Shown here: piece by piece, positions 1-11,112 of the stretch
Numbering within the stretch: position 1 is the stretch's first letter
How the letters are laid out: every line of letters begins with the position of its first letter
Translations under genes and position numbers: made by a program
Notes under the pieces: model-generated
Database searches by the model: none
What the model saw: the letters and a program-made list of their open reading frames with translations, nothing else
What the model was told of the DNA's origin: nothing
From: Saprolegnia diclina VS20
Lineage: Eukaryota > Oomycota > Saprolegniomycetes > Saprolegniales > Saprolegniaceae
Assembly (NCBI RefSeq): GCF_000281045.1
Contig: NW_008246071.1
Location: 457,518 to 521,517, forward strand
Reading direction: 5' to 3'
DNA: 64,000 nt

Positions 1-2
1 GC

Positions 3-2892
3 GTCAACCAGCGCGGGCCCGACGCGGTCGCCCACGGCAACGTCTTCCACCCCGAGTGCTACCCCGACAACTTGAAACTCAAGCTCCTCGACAAATGCGC
101 GCGCGAACGTATTGCGCAGCGTGGTACGGTGCCGTCGCAGGTCTTCCACAAGGCACACCCAACGCGTCTCTCGGTCGACGACGCGCTCGAGAAGCGGTGC
201 GCAATGATTGGTGTTTTCTTTGGTACTGACATACAGGGCGTAGGTTCCCTGCGTCGCACGCTCTCGCGAGTCTCTCGTCGCGCAGCCAAGTGCGTCGGTA
301 CGATGTTCCGTCGCGTCACGAGATGGCGCTCTCGAGTGTCCGCTTCTCGACCGCCACGGCCACGGTTACTACGAGCGTGCTCGGGCATCAAGCTGACGAC
401 CGTGTTAGGGCCACGGCATGGGCGTTGTCAAGAACGTCGCAGCCAAGGTCAAGGCCTCGGACGATGCGCCCGCGGGATCGGTCGTCTATACGACCGACGA
501 GAGCGGCCTCGTGCTTGCCAAGCGGTACCAGAACGCGACGCCCGACTCGGCCAAAGGCGCGCCGTTCACGCTCCAAGAAGTCGAGCAGTGGTGGCGGCTC
601 CCAGCCATGTGCTCGATCGACGACGGCCTCGTCTTTTATGAGCACATGGTGAGCTGCGGGTACTTTGATGGTAGCTGGCGCATCCACTGGTCGGCCGACG
701 GCGAGCTGCTCCAGCGCATTGCGTTCCACAAGCAGCGTATCTTGTGCATGGCGCGCAGCGAAGACGACGTCACGGGCGACGTCGCACTCGCGTTTGGCAG
801 CGAAGACTGCACCATCTCGGTGCGTCCACGCTGTACATGGTTTTGCGTACGATCGCGTCATTGCGTAGGTGTGGGCCATATCCAAGTACGCAGCGAGCCG
901 CCCGCGCCGGATGTTTTCGTCGGGCAGCAAGAAGGAGCTGCCGGTTGGCGCACTGCCATGGGTGCTCCTTGTGGGCCACACTCGGCCGGTCGTCAGCGTC
1001 GCGCTCAACGTACGCGTCAGAATGTGTTATGCTCGTTGTCATGACGCTTCTTGTCGATAGGTGCACTTGGACATTGTCGCGAGTACGTGTCGCGGCCACC
1101 GCCTACTGCTGCACTCGCTCCGGACGTCGTGTCCGCTGCATACGATGGACCTCTCGCTCCCGAGCGTCGTCGACACGAGCATCTACCTCACGATTTCATG
1201 TGAGGGCACGATCTTGTCGCACGCAGTGCACACGCTTGACGCGTCGGCGGCCGACTGGCGCAACACGGCGACGCAGTCCGAGTTGGCGCTCGTCTCGATC
1301 AACGGCCGCGTCGTCTCGCGCGTGCAGATGAAAGACAAGGACGAGCCGCTCGCGTTGCTCCAGCGCGGCGTCGTCTTTACGAGCGACGGCCAGTTTGTCA
1401 TCACGGCCAGCGCGGGGCGTGACGGCGGCCTTGACGTGCGCCCGATCGGCGACCTCACGTCGGTCATTCGTCGCATCGAGACGAAGCGGTCGTGCGCGCT
1501 GACGTGCTTTGGGCTCTCGCAAGACGAGCGGTACCGCGAGACATGCCTTGTGTTGTGCTATGCACACGTTGTTTTTTGATAGCTGCGTCGTTGCGGGCTA
1601 CGAAGACGGCTCGCTGGTCATGTATGCACTCCATTACGGCATCCGAGACGCTGGCCGCGTCCTCAGTGACAAGAAGGCGCGCGCCGAAGAGGCTGCTGCG
1701 TTCGCCCGTGCCACGGCGTCGGCTGTCAACGACATCAAGGAGGCGACGACCGTCTTTCTCCCCAAGGGCAAGTACTCGTCGGCGCTGGATCACGTTGTGC
1801 TAGCCAACATGAACAAGCTCTTCCTTCTCTCCAAGCGGCCGTGCGTCGGCGGCAACAGCGACTACGAGGAGCTGCTCTGCACGTTTTGGGGCATCATCTA
1901 CTCGTCGACCGACGCGCTCTTTGGTACATTTATCGTCAGTCGCTACGATGACAATGTTGTATCTCTATCGCGTGTAGACCCGGCGTTTGAGCGCAGTGGT
2001 GACTCGTGGAGCCGCCTCGGCTTCCAACGGCCCGATCCAACGACGGACTTTCGCTCGGGCGGCCTTTTGAGTCTCAATTGCTTCATCTACTTTGCGACCA
2101 CGGCGATCGATGAGGTTGGCAGCTGACTCTTGCTGGAGTGCTGACTGATGGTCTTCCAGGTGAAGCGCATGACGAGCTCGCAGATTCCGGGGTCGCACGA
2201 GCACACATACCCGTGGGGGCCTGTCGGCATCAACATTACGTGCTTGCTCGCGCGTCTTCTCTGGCAGAACGACGGTGAGCTCTTCCTCGAGCGGGAAAAC
2301 ATTTGGCCCATTTTTGCCAACGCCGATGCGTTCTACACGCTCTTCGCCGAAGGTACGAACTACTGCTGCTTGTGTTGAGGGGATCACCTGCGGATTCTAG
2401 TGTTTTTGCTCTTTGACTGCATCTGGTGTGGCATGAACGCCCAGTACAGCTCCTTCTCGGGTACGCCAAGGCCAAGACTGCGATATAGATTTAGATGTCT
2501 ATGTAGTCGTGATGGAGTTCACGATGCAGCAAGTCAACGAAGTGCTCAAGGAGAACCATGGATCGCTGAGCAACCTCCAATGGAACATCCAGATGCGCCG
2601 CGGCCAGTTCCAACAGAGCTTCACGCCCGATCCGATCGTCGCGCACGTGACCGAGACGGTGCCAACGTCGTCGTCGTCGTCGATTCCCGACAGCTTTAAC
2701 CTACTGGACCTCGCGTCGCCACCGCGCATCGCGGCCACGACGGACCCCTTTGACGTGTTTGACCCGTTCGCAGCCAACACGCTCATCAACGTCTCGTCGA
2801 CGCACTCGGTCGACCTACAGTCGACGATGCCCACCAACTTCAACTCGAACGGGTCATCGGGGCACTACGACCCGTTTGCGGGTCTTGACTAG
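3..2892 (+). CDS. BEACH-WD40-ELMO fusion protein (5' partial)
   Basis: The gene enters from the left edge. Nine exons give one open frame of 835 residues: 3-196, 244-364, 409-819, 869-1009, 1061-1530, 1583-2114, 2160-2352, 2401-2460 and 2507-2892. The first exon reads the end of a BEACH domain (QRGPDAV, NVFHPECY, PSQVFHKAHPTR). WD40 repeats of the neurobeachin/LRBA type follow (MVSCGYFDGSWRIHW, GDVALAFGSEDCTISVW, LLVGHTRPVVSVALN, VAGYEDGSLVMYAL). The sixth exon then continues without a stop into an ELMO (CED-12) domain at about residues 510-715, with KRPCVGGNSDYEELL and the signature LGFQRPDPTTDFRSGGLLSL. An unstructured Ser/Asn-rich tail rich in DPF motifs ends the protein. BEACH proteins act in vesicle traffic and ELMO domains regulate Arf/Rac GTPases, so a membrane-traffic scaffold is inferred. 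The 44-bp and 47-bp introns near the 5' end are the least certain. Confidence 0.85.
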
Positions 2893-3149
2893 ACACGCCA
2901 TGGGTTCATCTGTTACTATACACTTTTCCCATTTAAACTGTCGTCTGGTGGTGCCACGAGGGGTGCGCCATGTGTTTTCAGGGGACCTATTTCTCGTTGG
3001 GTGGGGCCTCGTGAAACGTAAGCATGACCCACGTTATCGCCCACCACGTGGGTAGGTAGGACCCATTCCGAAGTAGGGGGTCCTCTCATGGTTGAGGACG
3101 ACCCTTGAAGATATCGGCGGATCTTGCACTTTCGACGCATTTCTGCAAG

Positions 3150-4415
3150 ATGAACCTCGGGATCCTCCACAACCGCCGGCCGGCGCCCAAGACGACGAAG
3201 ACCGCGGGGCCGCTTCCGATGCACAAGGTCGCAAGTCAAATGGGCGTCGACCCGGCGTCGCTCGGCACCGACGCGCAGCACATTTGGAGCATGCTCGACG
3301 ACATGGCTGCGAATGACCACGCTGCGTACCAAGAGTTCATTGCGAGTCAGATGGAGGCGCAGGCCAAGGCGGGGCGCAAGAAGTTTACGCCCGTGCCAGG
3401 CTTTGTCATCAAGTACGCCGGTGCGTGTGACGGTACGTCGACGAAGAAGCTCTTTATCAACTGCTGCGCCCACGAGTGCGTCGCGCTGCCGACCAACCCC
3501 AACAACAACAAGGCCGTGCCCCGGGATACGCGCAGCGTCCCGAGCACGAGCAACTTGTCGATTCCGCTCGCGATCGGCGACGTTCGGACACGGACGCTCG
3601 GCGGCGAGCTCTGCAGCGTCGTCGACGCCGTCTTCCACCCGTGGGTGCTGGAGCGGGCGGCGTGGGACGCCAAGTTCAAAATGGACGTCATGCAGCTCGC
3701 TAGTCACTGGGTTGAAGAAGAGAAGCTCCTCAAGCTCCAAAAGCCCGGTAAACTCATCAAGAGTCTATACAAGGGCGGTATCGGCGTCGGGGCCAAGGTC
3801 GTGCCCAACGACTTTTACGTACCCGAAGACAAGGATGGCAGCGAGACGCCAGCCACGAGCAAACAAAGCAACCAAGCCGACAACAATGCCAAAACGCCGG
3901 TTACGCAGTTGATGGCGTCGCCAAAGGACCTGCTTCGATCCCTCGAGTCGCCTCCGTCCAACCAACTCGATGCCGCCAACGCCCCCTTTGAGCTACAGAC
4001 GACAGCTCCGCCCACAAAGAAAAAACTCATCGAAGACATCACGACCCCAGCCCCAGTCAAGGCAAAGAAGTCGGCGCCCGTGGTCAAAAAAGGGTTTCTC
4101 AACGCCACCAAGGCGCTGTTGTACCCGTCCGGGTCCACCGAAGGCAAGCCGGCGTCTGCTTACGTCAACCTTCTCCATCGCAGCAAAGTGGTGGACCTCA
4201 CGTCGTCGCCAATGGAGCCAAAAGCGGATCGGTCAGCGCCAGCCAATCCACCCAAGATGAAGGCCGCAGAGACGACCGTGGATGATGTTGAGTTTGAGCG
4301 TCTCTGTTTGGATGCCGAGCCCGAGTTGGCGCCGCGACAGCAAGCTGCCGTCGGTGGCGACCCACTCTTTAGCGATGATATGGCGCGCCTCTTCCTCCAA
4401 ACGCTGCACAAGTAA
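3150..4415 (+). CDS. PIH1-domain protein (dynein arm assembly / R2TP-type co-chaperone)
   Basis: Intronless gene of 421 residues. Residues about 75-200 match the N-terminal PIH1 domain: a PGFVIKY start, KKLFINCCAHECV, the SIPLAIGDVR strand and a SVVDAVFHPWVLERA helix. PIH1 proteins bind Hsp90/R2TP and help preassemble axonemal dynein arms or other large complexes in the cytoplasm. That fits an organism with flagellate zoospores, which is inference. The C-terminal half is low complexity (Lys/Pro/Ser) with no recognisable CS domain, so assignment to a particular PIH1D subtype is not possible. The ATG at 3150 gives MNLGILHNRR and directly precedes conserved-looking sequence. Confidence 0.8.
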   Translation: MNLGILHNRRPAPKTTKTAGPLPMHKVASQMGVDPASLGTDAQHIWSMLDDMAANDHAAYQEFIASQMEAQAKAGRKKFTPVPGFVIKYAGACDGTSTKKLFINCCAHECVALPTNPNNNKAVPRDTRSVPSTSNLSIPLAIGDVRTRTLGGELCSVVDAVFHPWVLERAAWDAKFKMDVMQLASHWVEEEKLLKLQKPGKLIKSLYKGGIGVGAKVVPNDFYVPEDKDGSETPATSKQSNQADNNAKTPVTQLMASPKDLLRSLESPPSNQLDAANAPFELQTTAPPTKKKLIEDITTPAPVKAKKSAPVVKKGFLNATKALLYPSGSTEGKPASAYVNLLHRSKVVDLTSSPMEPKADRSAPANPPKMKAAETTVDDVEFERLCLDAEPELAPRQQAAVGGDPLFSDDMARLFLQTLHK

Positions 4416-5194
4416 CCTGTGCAAGCCACGTTCTGGGTGCTTTAGCTGGGTAGAGTAGCCCAGCTTCAACCGCGAGGACAACCACAAACCACCACAAATA
4501 AAAACTCTTCGCTGCCTATGGGCATTACTCTCACCCTGATTCGACCAGATGTGTGCCAACCAATTGGCATCCCACATACGAATCGTGCCACTCTTGCGGG
4601 GTGTGATCCGATGAGAGGAGCCAAGGCCGTCGCCACACCGTCATCATGGGCAAACGACGGCCTGGACAAAACATGCAAGCACGACAGCGGCGGATGCGGC
4701 GCGAGGGCTTGCTGTTTCCTAAATGTTGATCTCCGGAGCTCCGTGGAGCAATGGCAACTGGCTGGATTCGTAGAAATAAGAAATAGAGGATACGCAATCA
4801 ATTAATTCCCAACCAAGTGCTGCTGTGGTTGATACCTTGGTTCAGCGTGCTGCTGAGCTGCTGTGGTGCGTCGCGGGAGAATCTCGTTCGTGGGAGGAAT
4901 CTGGCGCGCATCTTTACTCCAAGCCACCCAAGTAGCTCGTGGTCCACAGCGCGCGACCCGTGGTCCACGAGGCGTGTTATATTACTCACGGGTCCCACCC
5001 TCTGGCAACAATACTCGAAGCTCCTGCCACAAGAACTCGCCGCCGGATTGCTGGTCGACAGGAATTCAGTCGTTTAGTCAAACGGCGCGTTCGTCGCTGG
5101 ATTGGATCCGACGACGTTGCCACCGTGCATACAAACGCCAAGACATTGGGTTGGAAGAATAAATAAAAACCAATAAATTAGACGTCGCGACCGA
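4416..5194. other. intergenic region between convergent genes
   Basis: About 780 bp between the stop of the PIH1 gene and the stop of the minus-strand gene at 5195. Both genes end here, so it should hold two 3' ends. It contains short AATAAA-like strings near 4495 and 5160. No reading frame with recognisable protein content and no repeat was seen. Confidence 0.5.
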
Positions 5195-5950
5195 CTAAAA
5201 CGACGGCGTCGGAAAGTTGCGCGACGAGCGCAGGAGGAGCGCGTCGAGCTTGGACGGCTTGGAGCAGCTCGTGGGGCTGCGGTCCACGTCTTCGTCTGCC
5301 GTCCCGAGGATCGTCGGCGCCGACGCGAACGAGACGGACTTCTTCGTCGTCGCCTTCTTGGCCGGCGACGACGTCGAGTGGAGGAGTGCATAGTCGATGC
5401 TGAGCTTCTGGTACTTGAGGTGGAAGCGGCGCATGTAGACTTCAGACGTCTTGAGGACGTGGACGGCCTCCTCTTGCTTGTTGTCGTGCCAAAGGTTGGC
5501 GCCCTGCTCGCGCGAGAGCACCATGGCCTTCCAGAGCAGCTTGACGTCGCGCACAGCGTTTTCGTAGCAGGTCGCGACCGCCGCCGTGTCCAGGACGTCG
5601 TCGTGAACCGCGTCCGCGACCTGCCACTTGGCGCTTTCCCAGAGGCTGTCGGCCGTGACAGTCAACGGCGCGTGGTCCTTGACCTTGGCGAGGAGCATCT
5701 GAATGCGCTCAAAGCAAATCGAAAGGAAGCGGAGGCAGCGCGCGTCCGAGAAGAGACCGGCGCGGCGCATGACGGCGAGCTCCTTCGCGATCGCAATCAG
5801 ATTCTTCTCGATGACGACGTTGTTCATGTCCGAGAGGCAGGCCTCGGCGACGAGGCTCTTGAGCTTGAGCGAGAGCGCGAGGTTGTCGAGGTCCTTGGTC
5901 TCGGTGCTGCGCTTGCGCTTCCGCGACGTGGTGGCTTCAGCGGCCGACAT
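5195..5950 (-). CDS. hypothetical nuclear-type protein, conserved function unknown
   Basis: Uninterrupted frame of 251 residues on the minus strand. It starts at MSAAEATTSRKRKRS, where the SRKRKR cluster could be a nuclear localisation signal. The middle (about residues 25-185) is predicted helical and rich in Leu/Ala with repeated amphipathic stretches. The C-terminal 60 residues are Ser/Pro/Thr-rich with phosphosite-like clusters (KKSVSFASAP, VDRSPTSCSKPSK). I do not recognise a family. Codon use matches the neighbours and the frame lacks stops over 750 bp, which supports a real gene. It is divergent from the gene at 6983 across about 1 kb. Confidence 0.65.
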   Translation of the reverse strand: MSAAEATTSRKRKRSTETKDLDNLALSLKLKSLVAEACLSDMNNVVIEKNLIAIAKELAVMRRAGLFSDARCLRFLSICFERIQMLLAKVKDHAPLTVTADSLWESAKWQVADAVHDDVLDTAAVATCYENAVRDVKLLWKAMVLSREQGANLWHDNKQEEAVHVLKTSEVYMRRFHLKYQKLSIDYALLHSTSSPAKKATTKKSVSFASAPTILGTADEDVDRSPTSCSKPSKLDALLLRSSRNFPTPSF

Positions 5951-6982
5951 CTTGGTTCTTAGTTGGCAGGTCGAAAATGAATTTGAACACGACGTCGAGC
6001 ATGTGGGCAAATTGCACTTGGAGCGATGACGGGGTCAGAGCCAGTTGGTTGACAAAGACGCTGCTGCCTCCACCAACTGGTGCCATGCTTCGAGCCAATC
6101 GTATGGATGGAGCCCGCGTCTCTAGGTTCTGATTGGCCAAACGGTTGGATGACTCGCACGCATCTGGCGGTTGCCAAAGATTCAAGTTGGGAAATGTATG
6201 TGCATTTTCCACGTGGGTGGTGCAGCTTGTGCCAATTGCGTGGTTTTGCGCCACGTGGGTTTTGCGTGTTTATTGCCCCCGTTGATACAAATCGCGAGAT
6301 GTGCATTCACTGGGCGTGCTCGTTGGGTGCTTTCGACCAATCACCGAACGCGGCTGCACAGACGCGCACCTCAATCCACCGTCGTCGCGCACCGATTGGC
6401 CAAAATCGGCTTGACGCGGACGTCGCCGTTCCCGCCACCCAGTCCCTTGCAGCCTCCGTGATGTGGCCGTCGGCGCGAACGTGGATTGATGTGGCCAGGC
6501 CGTCGTCCGACACGAACGGCGAGCGGTCGGCCGACCACTCACTGGCGCTGGACCATCAGTCTAGCGGCGTCATGATTTTTGTCGCGCTGAATCTGTATGA
6601 TCGTTGAAAATGGTTAGTAAAGGGCCGGGACACGCCGCTGATCGCTCTCAAAAATGTCCAAGCAAATGTAATGGTGTATGCTCGCGCTTCGGCTACTCAG
6701 AGGCTTTTTCGCCGACGCCTTCGCGCGCGTTCGCCAACGGGTCCGACGACGGCGACGCTCCAAGATTGCGGATACACGATGTGCCACGACGACGGGTCAC
6801 GCAGTAATCATCACTGGTCGGACAGCACTTCTCGAATCTTGCCCAATTGATTCGTCAAGCCAATGAAGTCGCCTTCAACCGAAACCGCGCGTTGGTTGGT
6901 CCGATGCAGATGGATTTTGACCAATGAGCGACCGGACAACAGATCCGCGTTCTCGTGACGCACGGCCGGGAGCAGCTGCAGC
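5951..6982. promoter_or_regulatory. divergent intergenic region with CCAAT boxes
   Basis: About 1 kb between divergent genes starting at 5950 (minus) and 6983 (plus). Several CCAAT/ATTGG pentamers lie between about 6090 and 6420 (for example GAGCCAATCG, TGATTGGCC, GACCAATCACC, CGATTGGCC). These fit NF-Y-type promoter elements. No convincing gene was found within it. Confidence 0.4.
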
Positions 6983-8088
6983 ATGGCGGACGACGGCCAC
7001 GAGACGCCGCTGCTTGAACACGAAGCACTTGACGCCCCGCGCAAGCCGCGCCTCAACTCGGGCGACCGCGCCTGCGTCTCCATCTTCTCGCTCGTGGCGC
7101 TCAGCGTCTGCGTGGCAGGCCCATCGGCGCTCTGGACGCCGCCGCCTGTCCTGCTGTCGCCGACCACATATCTGGACCTGACATGGCACCAGTGGACAGA
7201 GCCCAGTGGCCATGACCTTCGACAAAGCGTGTTGGCGCCGACGCTGGCGTCGCTTGAAGGCGTGGACCTGGCGCCGTTCAGCTATGCCACGTACCGCACG
7301 TCGTGGCCGCCAGCGCAGTCGTTCAACTTGAGCGTTCGCTCGGCCACCGACGATGTGTACCTCGTCTTCGCCGCCAACGCAACGTTCAAGGCCTATGTCG
7401 CGACGCACGACGCCCGCCACAAGAACATGATGCGCCACGAGACGCAACTTGTAGCAGGTGGCGCCACCTCCCCCTCGGCAACTGTCGAGATCGTCCGAGC
7501 AACTGGCGGCGATACAGGTTGCGCATCTGCGAGACAAGAGCAAAATTCATTGACACATGCTGCTCTAGGCTTGCAGCGTGGACCATCCCTTGTCTCGGCC
7601 ACCTGGGACGAGGCGCGCGAGCTCAGCGAGTGGACGCTCGAGCCGGGCCTCGTCGGCGAGCATCTGCGCATGTACGACCTCTGAATTTTTTGATCCAGTG
7701 GCCATGGACGCCATGCATTAGAGTCGAGGCGACATGGATGGCTGCAGTGCCCTGGCAGCGCTCCACGAGCGGGCCTCTGCCGCCGCTCACGTGGCTTCGC
7801 ACCGTGGTGCAGAGCCACGACGACGGCCGCCACGGGCAGTTGGCGCTGGACGCGATCGGGCTGAGCCATGGCAGTATCTATTGGAATGGGCGGCGCCTCG
7901 GGCGCTACGAGGGCAACGCGACGGCCGAGTTTGCCGTGCGCGTGGCGTCGGTACGTCCATTCCAGCTTTGATGTGCCGCCTCCAATATCTTCTGGCGTGT
8001 GTAGACCAACGACTTGGTGCTGCTCGACGAGCGCGGTGTCGAGACCCTCAACCCGCGTCGCCTCCGTGTAACGCTGCGCATGCCATAA
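6983..8088 (+). CDS. type II membrane protein with beta-galactosidase (GH35)-like C-terminal sandwich domains only
   Basis: Four exons (6983-7517, 7569-7671, 7722-7950, 8005-8088) give 316 residues. The N-terminal cytoplasmic stretch carries an acidic dileucine sorting motif (HETPLLEHEAL). A single hydrophobic segment follows (about residues 33-52, VSIFSLVALSVCVAGPSALW). The lumenal part aligns in order with the non-catalytic jelly-roll domains that follow the barrel in plant-type GH35 beta-galactosidases: WTLEPGLVGEHLRI, then PLTWLRTVVQSHDDG, then LALDAIGLSHGSIYWNGRRLGRY, matching the family's PLTWY...GKGxxWINGxSxGRYW. The GH35 TIM barrel with its two catalytic Glu is absent. A glycan-binding role in the endolysosomal system is inference. 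It ends 43 bp from the convergent RBM5-like gene. Confidence 0.7.
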
Positions 8089-8131
8089 TAAACACACGAG
8101 ACATGTCAACTTGAAATCTTGATACTGTCGC

Positions 8132-10848
8132 TTACGACTGCTTGTCGAGGCGCTCGAAGCGGGCGCGCGTCTACACAAAAGACGATCCAAGCAGATCTTC
8201 CATGAGCGGGCGCGTTGCACAGTGCTAGGACAAGCCACAGACACATGCAAGATACCAGATGACTAATCTTCTCGCGCTGCGTCGACGCGGCCAGCACCGA
8301 CGGGTTGGACGCCAGCGACGTGCCGCCTACACACACCACCGTTGCGCACTGCCTTGCCATACAAAATAGCACGGTACCCAGGCCAGAGGTATCGCCCGTG
8401 ATCTTGCCGACGGCCGCAATCGGCGCCGTGATCCCGGTCCCGAGCTTGCCGAGGCCCTCGCCGGCGTTCCAGCCCATCATCTTGAGCATCTTGCCGCCAA
8501 TGTTCGACGCCTCGTCGAGGGGCTTGTCCACGTGGGACACCTCGGTCACCACCGGCGCGGGCGTCGAGATCGGCTCACCCCGCTCCACGACCCGCTCGCG
8601 CACCTAGATTACTTTGACATCCCGCGACTTTGTGGTGGAGAGCGTACGGGCACAGCCGCTTGCTTGGCTTTGAGTACGTTTTGCTTGTGCAAGTCCGAGA
8701 GTTGTTCGTGCTTTTGCAGCTGTGCGTGCGAGTTGAACTTGCGCCGACAAAGCTACGAGTCGCGTCATGATGCAGGTCCGTAGATACAAGGGTGTACCAA
8801 GCAGACAGCCGGCGCCGACGGCTCGAGAGGCGTCGTCACCACATCGGCCACGGGCGCCGTCGCCACGTCGATCGATTGCTGGTGCGACCACTTGGCGATC
8901 TCATCTGCGTGCTTCTTCTTGACCGTGCCCGTGTGCAGTGTGGACGCTGGCATCGGCTGCGGCGGCAAGGCGACCGGCGCGCCCAAGGGCTTGGACCTAC
9001 GACGCAGGATGGTTGATCATCAAGGAGCGAGTAGGTTGCGTACGCCGACGCCTTGATGCCAAACGAAATGTTAAGCGCGGCTTTGCCCTTGGTCTTCTTC
9101 TTTGTCGACGCAGACGCAGACGTCGGCACCGGGGCGTCGTCGGTCGGCGCTGGCGGCTCAAACACGCGAAACATCGACACGTCGTACATGTAGTAGACGC
9201 CCGTGTAGCTGTTGTAGTACGTCTTGGTGCTTGGGTCGTAGTAAAACATACTGTCGGCGTCGTAGTAGAGTCCTAACCGCATTTGCATCAGCGACGTTAA
9301 GACAGCGAGCAGATACCGCTCTCGGCGACAAACACAAAGCTGCCGCCGGCCTCTTCGAACGAGAGCGGCCACGTCTTGCGCGGCGTCGCCGGCGTCTGCA
9401 CGGCCGCCGCCGCGCTGTCGACGAGCGCGTCAACATCCAGCGCGCTTGCAACCTACGTTGTATGTGACGTTTGCGCTTCCATTGTGACGCGGACCTGGCT
9501 CGTGTACTGGGTGCACATGCTCCACTGCGCTTGCTCCATCGCCGCCGCCACGAGGGCTTGCACGTTGCCGCCGCTCATGCCTGCAATAAGATATATCAGT
9601 TCGCCGTGGAGGGAGATACGCAGGACGTACCGAACGCGCGGGGTGCCATGTGGCCAGACTCTTGCGCAAACGCGACGCGGAGGGTCGTGCCAAGGAAGAA
9701 GACGTCGGGGCCGAGCGCGGCCAGGGCGGACGTGGCCAGCTGGAGGCAGGACAAATGTAAGAGCTCCGAGATGATGAAGAGAGGCCGCGAACTTCAACAG
9801 AGTCAAACTCGGCGAATCCAAAGCCGCGCGAGACGTTGGTGATGCGGTCGCGCACCAAGCGCACTTCCTTGAGGCCCATGGCGTTCACAAAGAGATGCGC
9901 GAGCTAGAGACGCGCGTGCGTTTCGCGGTCGATTTGCGACAACGCACCTCGGTCTCGGTCGCGGTCGGTGGCAGCGCGCGGACGACCAGAATGTGCGACG
10001 GTCCGCTGTGCGCCTCGAACCCGCCTTGCGGAACGTCGATCGAGTGCTCCGACTTGGGGTACCCGCACTTGAAGCACGCAACGCGCTTGGCAAAGTTAGA
10101 CACGTGGCACTACGAGATGCAAGTAAGACACACAACTATAAGCTTTGAGGACGTACCATTTCGCAGAGCCAGTCGCAGCGCAGTGGCGGCGCAAACGACT
10201 TGGTCTTGGGCGTCTCCGAGTACCCGATGGCGACGCCGCGGCCAAATATGATGAGCGGCTCCTTGGCGTAGTGCTGCACGACGTACTGGGCGCTTTCGAC
10301 GCTCGAAAAATCGACAAAGGCAAAGCCGCGGCTCTCGCCCGTGACCTACACACCGTGAGCCTCGACGCGCCCAGCGCCCACGACCTTGTTGGTGATGATG
10401 CGCACAAACTGCGGCCCAAAGGGCGCCAGGATGCTCGCGAGCTACATAGGCGCGTCGTGAAGAGCCCCAGCAATGGCGTTGGAGCTGGTACCTCGGCGTT
10501 CGTGAGAGCGAATGGCAGGCCTTTGAGCATGAGGCTCGACGTGGGCTCGATATGGCGAGGCTGCTCCGCGTAGCCGTCGGACGACGTATGCGACGGCCGG
10601 CCCGACGTAGCACGACCCCCATCGTCGCCTTGATGCATCGTTTGCTGGTCTTTCCAGTTGCCATCCATGTCGCGCGGTGGCCGCCGGTCGTCGTCGTACC
10701 GGCGCCGCTTGGACGCGTCGCGACTTCGGCTTCGACTGCGACTGCGGCTGCGACTGCGACGGCCGCGACTTCGGCTCCGACTACGACGCGAGTCCCGGCG
10801 GCCGTCGTCACGGGACCCACTGCGCTCCCAGCCACTACCCGACTTCAT
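8132..10848 (-). CDS. RBM5: RBM5/RBM10-type RNA-binding splicing factor
   Basis: Fourteen exons give a continuous 692-residue frame: 10848-10492, 10441-10382, 10345-10157, 10109-9948, 9903-9793, 9739-9631, 9580-9495, 9452-9317, 9272-9044, 8996-8798, 8752-8648, 8603-8378, 8326-8256 and 8170-8132. Domain order is exactly that of RBM5/RBM10. It begins with an RS-rich N-terminus. RRM1 follows (LMLKGLPFALTNAE ... GFAFVDFSS), then a RanBP2 zinc finger (WLCEMCHVSNFAKRVACFKCGYPK). RRM2 comes next (FVNAMGLKEVRL ... GFGFAEFDS), then an OCRE domain (repeated YYDADSMFYYDPSTKTYYN). A C2H2 finger (CLLCRRKFNSHAQLQKHEQLSDLH) and a G-patch (MLKMMGWNAGEGLGKLGTG) end the series. In animals these proteins act in early spliceosomal A-complex and 3' splice-site choice in the nucleus. 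Confidence 0.92.
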
Positions 10849-11112
10849 CGATTTATGCAAAAATGGAACTTGCCGGTTAGTACACTTGCGCCAGTCAGCG
10901 CATACAAAAAGCAAGTCATTTCCATCGCCGATATCTTGGCCCATGGCGCCAAGTTCGCTGAACGACGAGGAAACCATCCACTTGCTCGTCGCATTGGCAG
11001 CGCTCCTATGCATGCTATGCTCCGAGGCGACGTATGACAGGTACATGCAGCCACGCATGGCTCCTGGTTCATGGTGCAAAGGCGAGATGTGTACAGGGCA
11101 GTTAGACACCAC

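Noticed and set aside
4518-5166. Several 75-99 codon frames between the PIH1 gene and the unknown gene
   Set aside because: Short, overlapping on both strands and without recognisable content.
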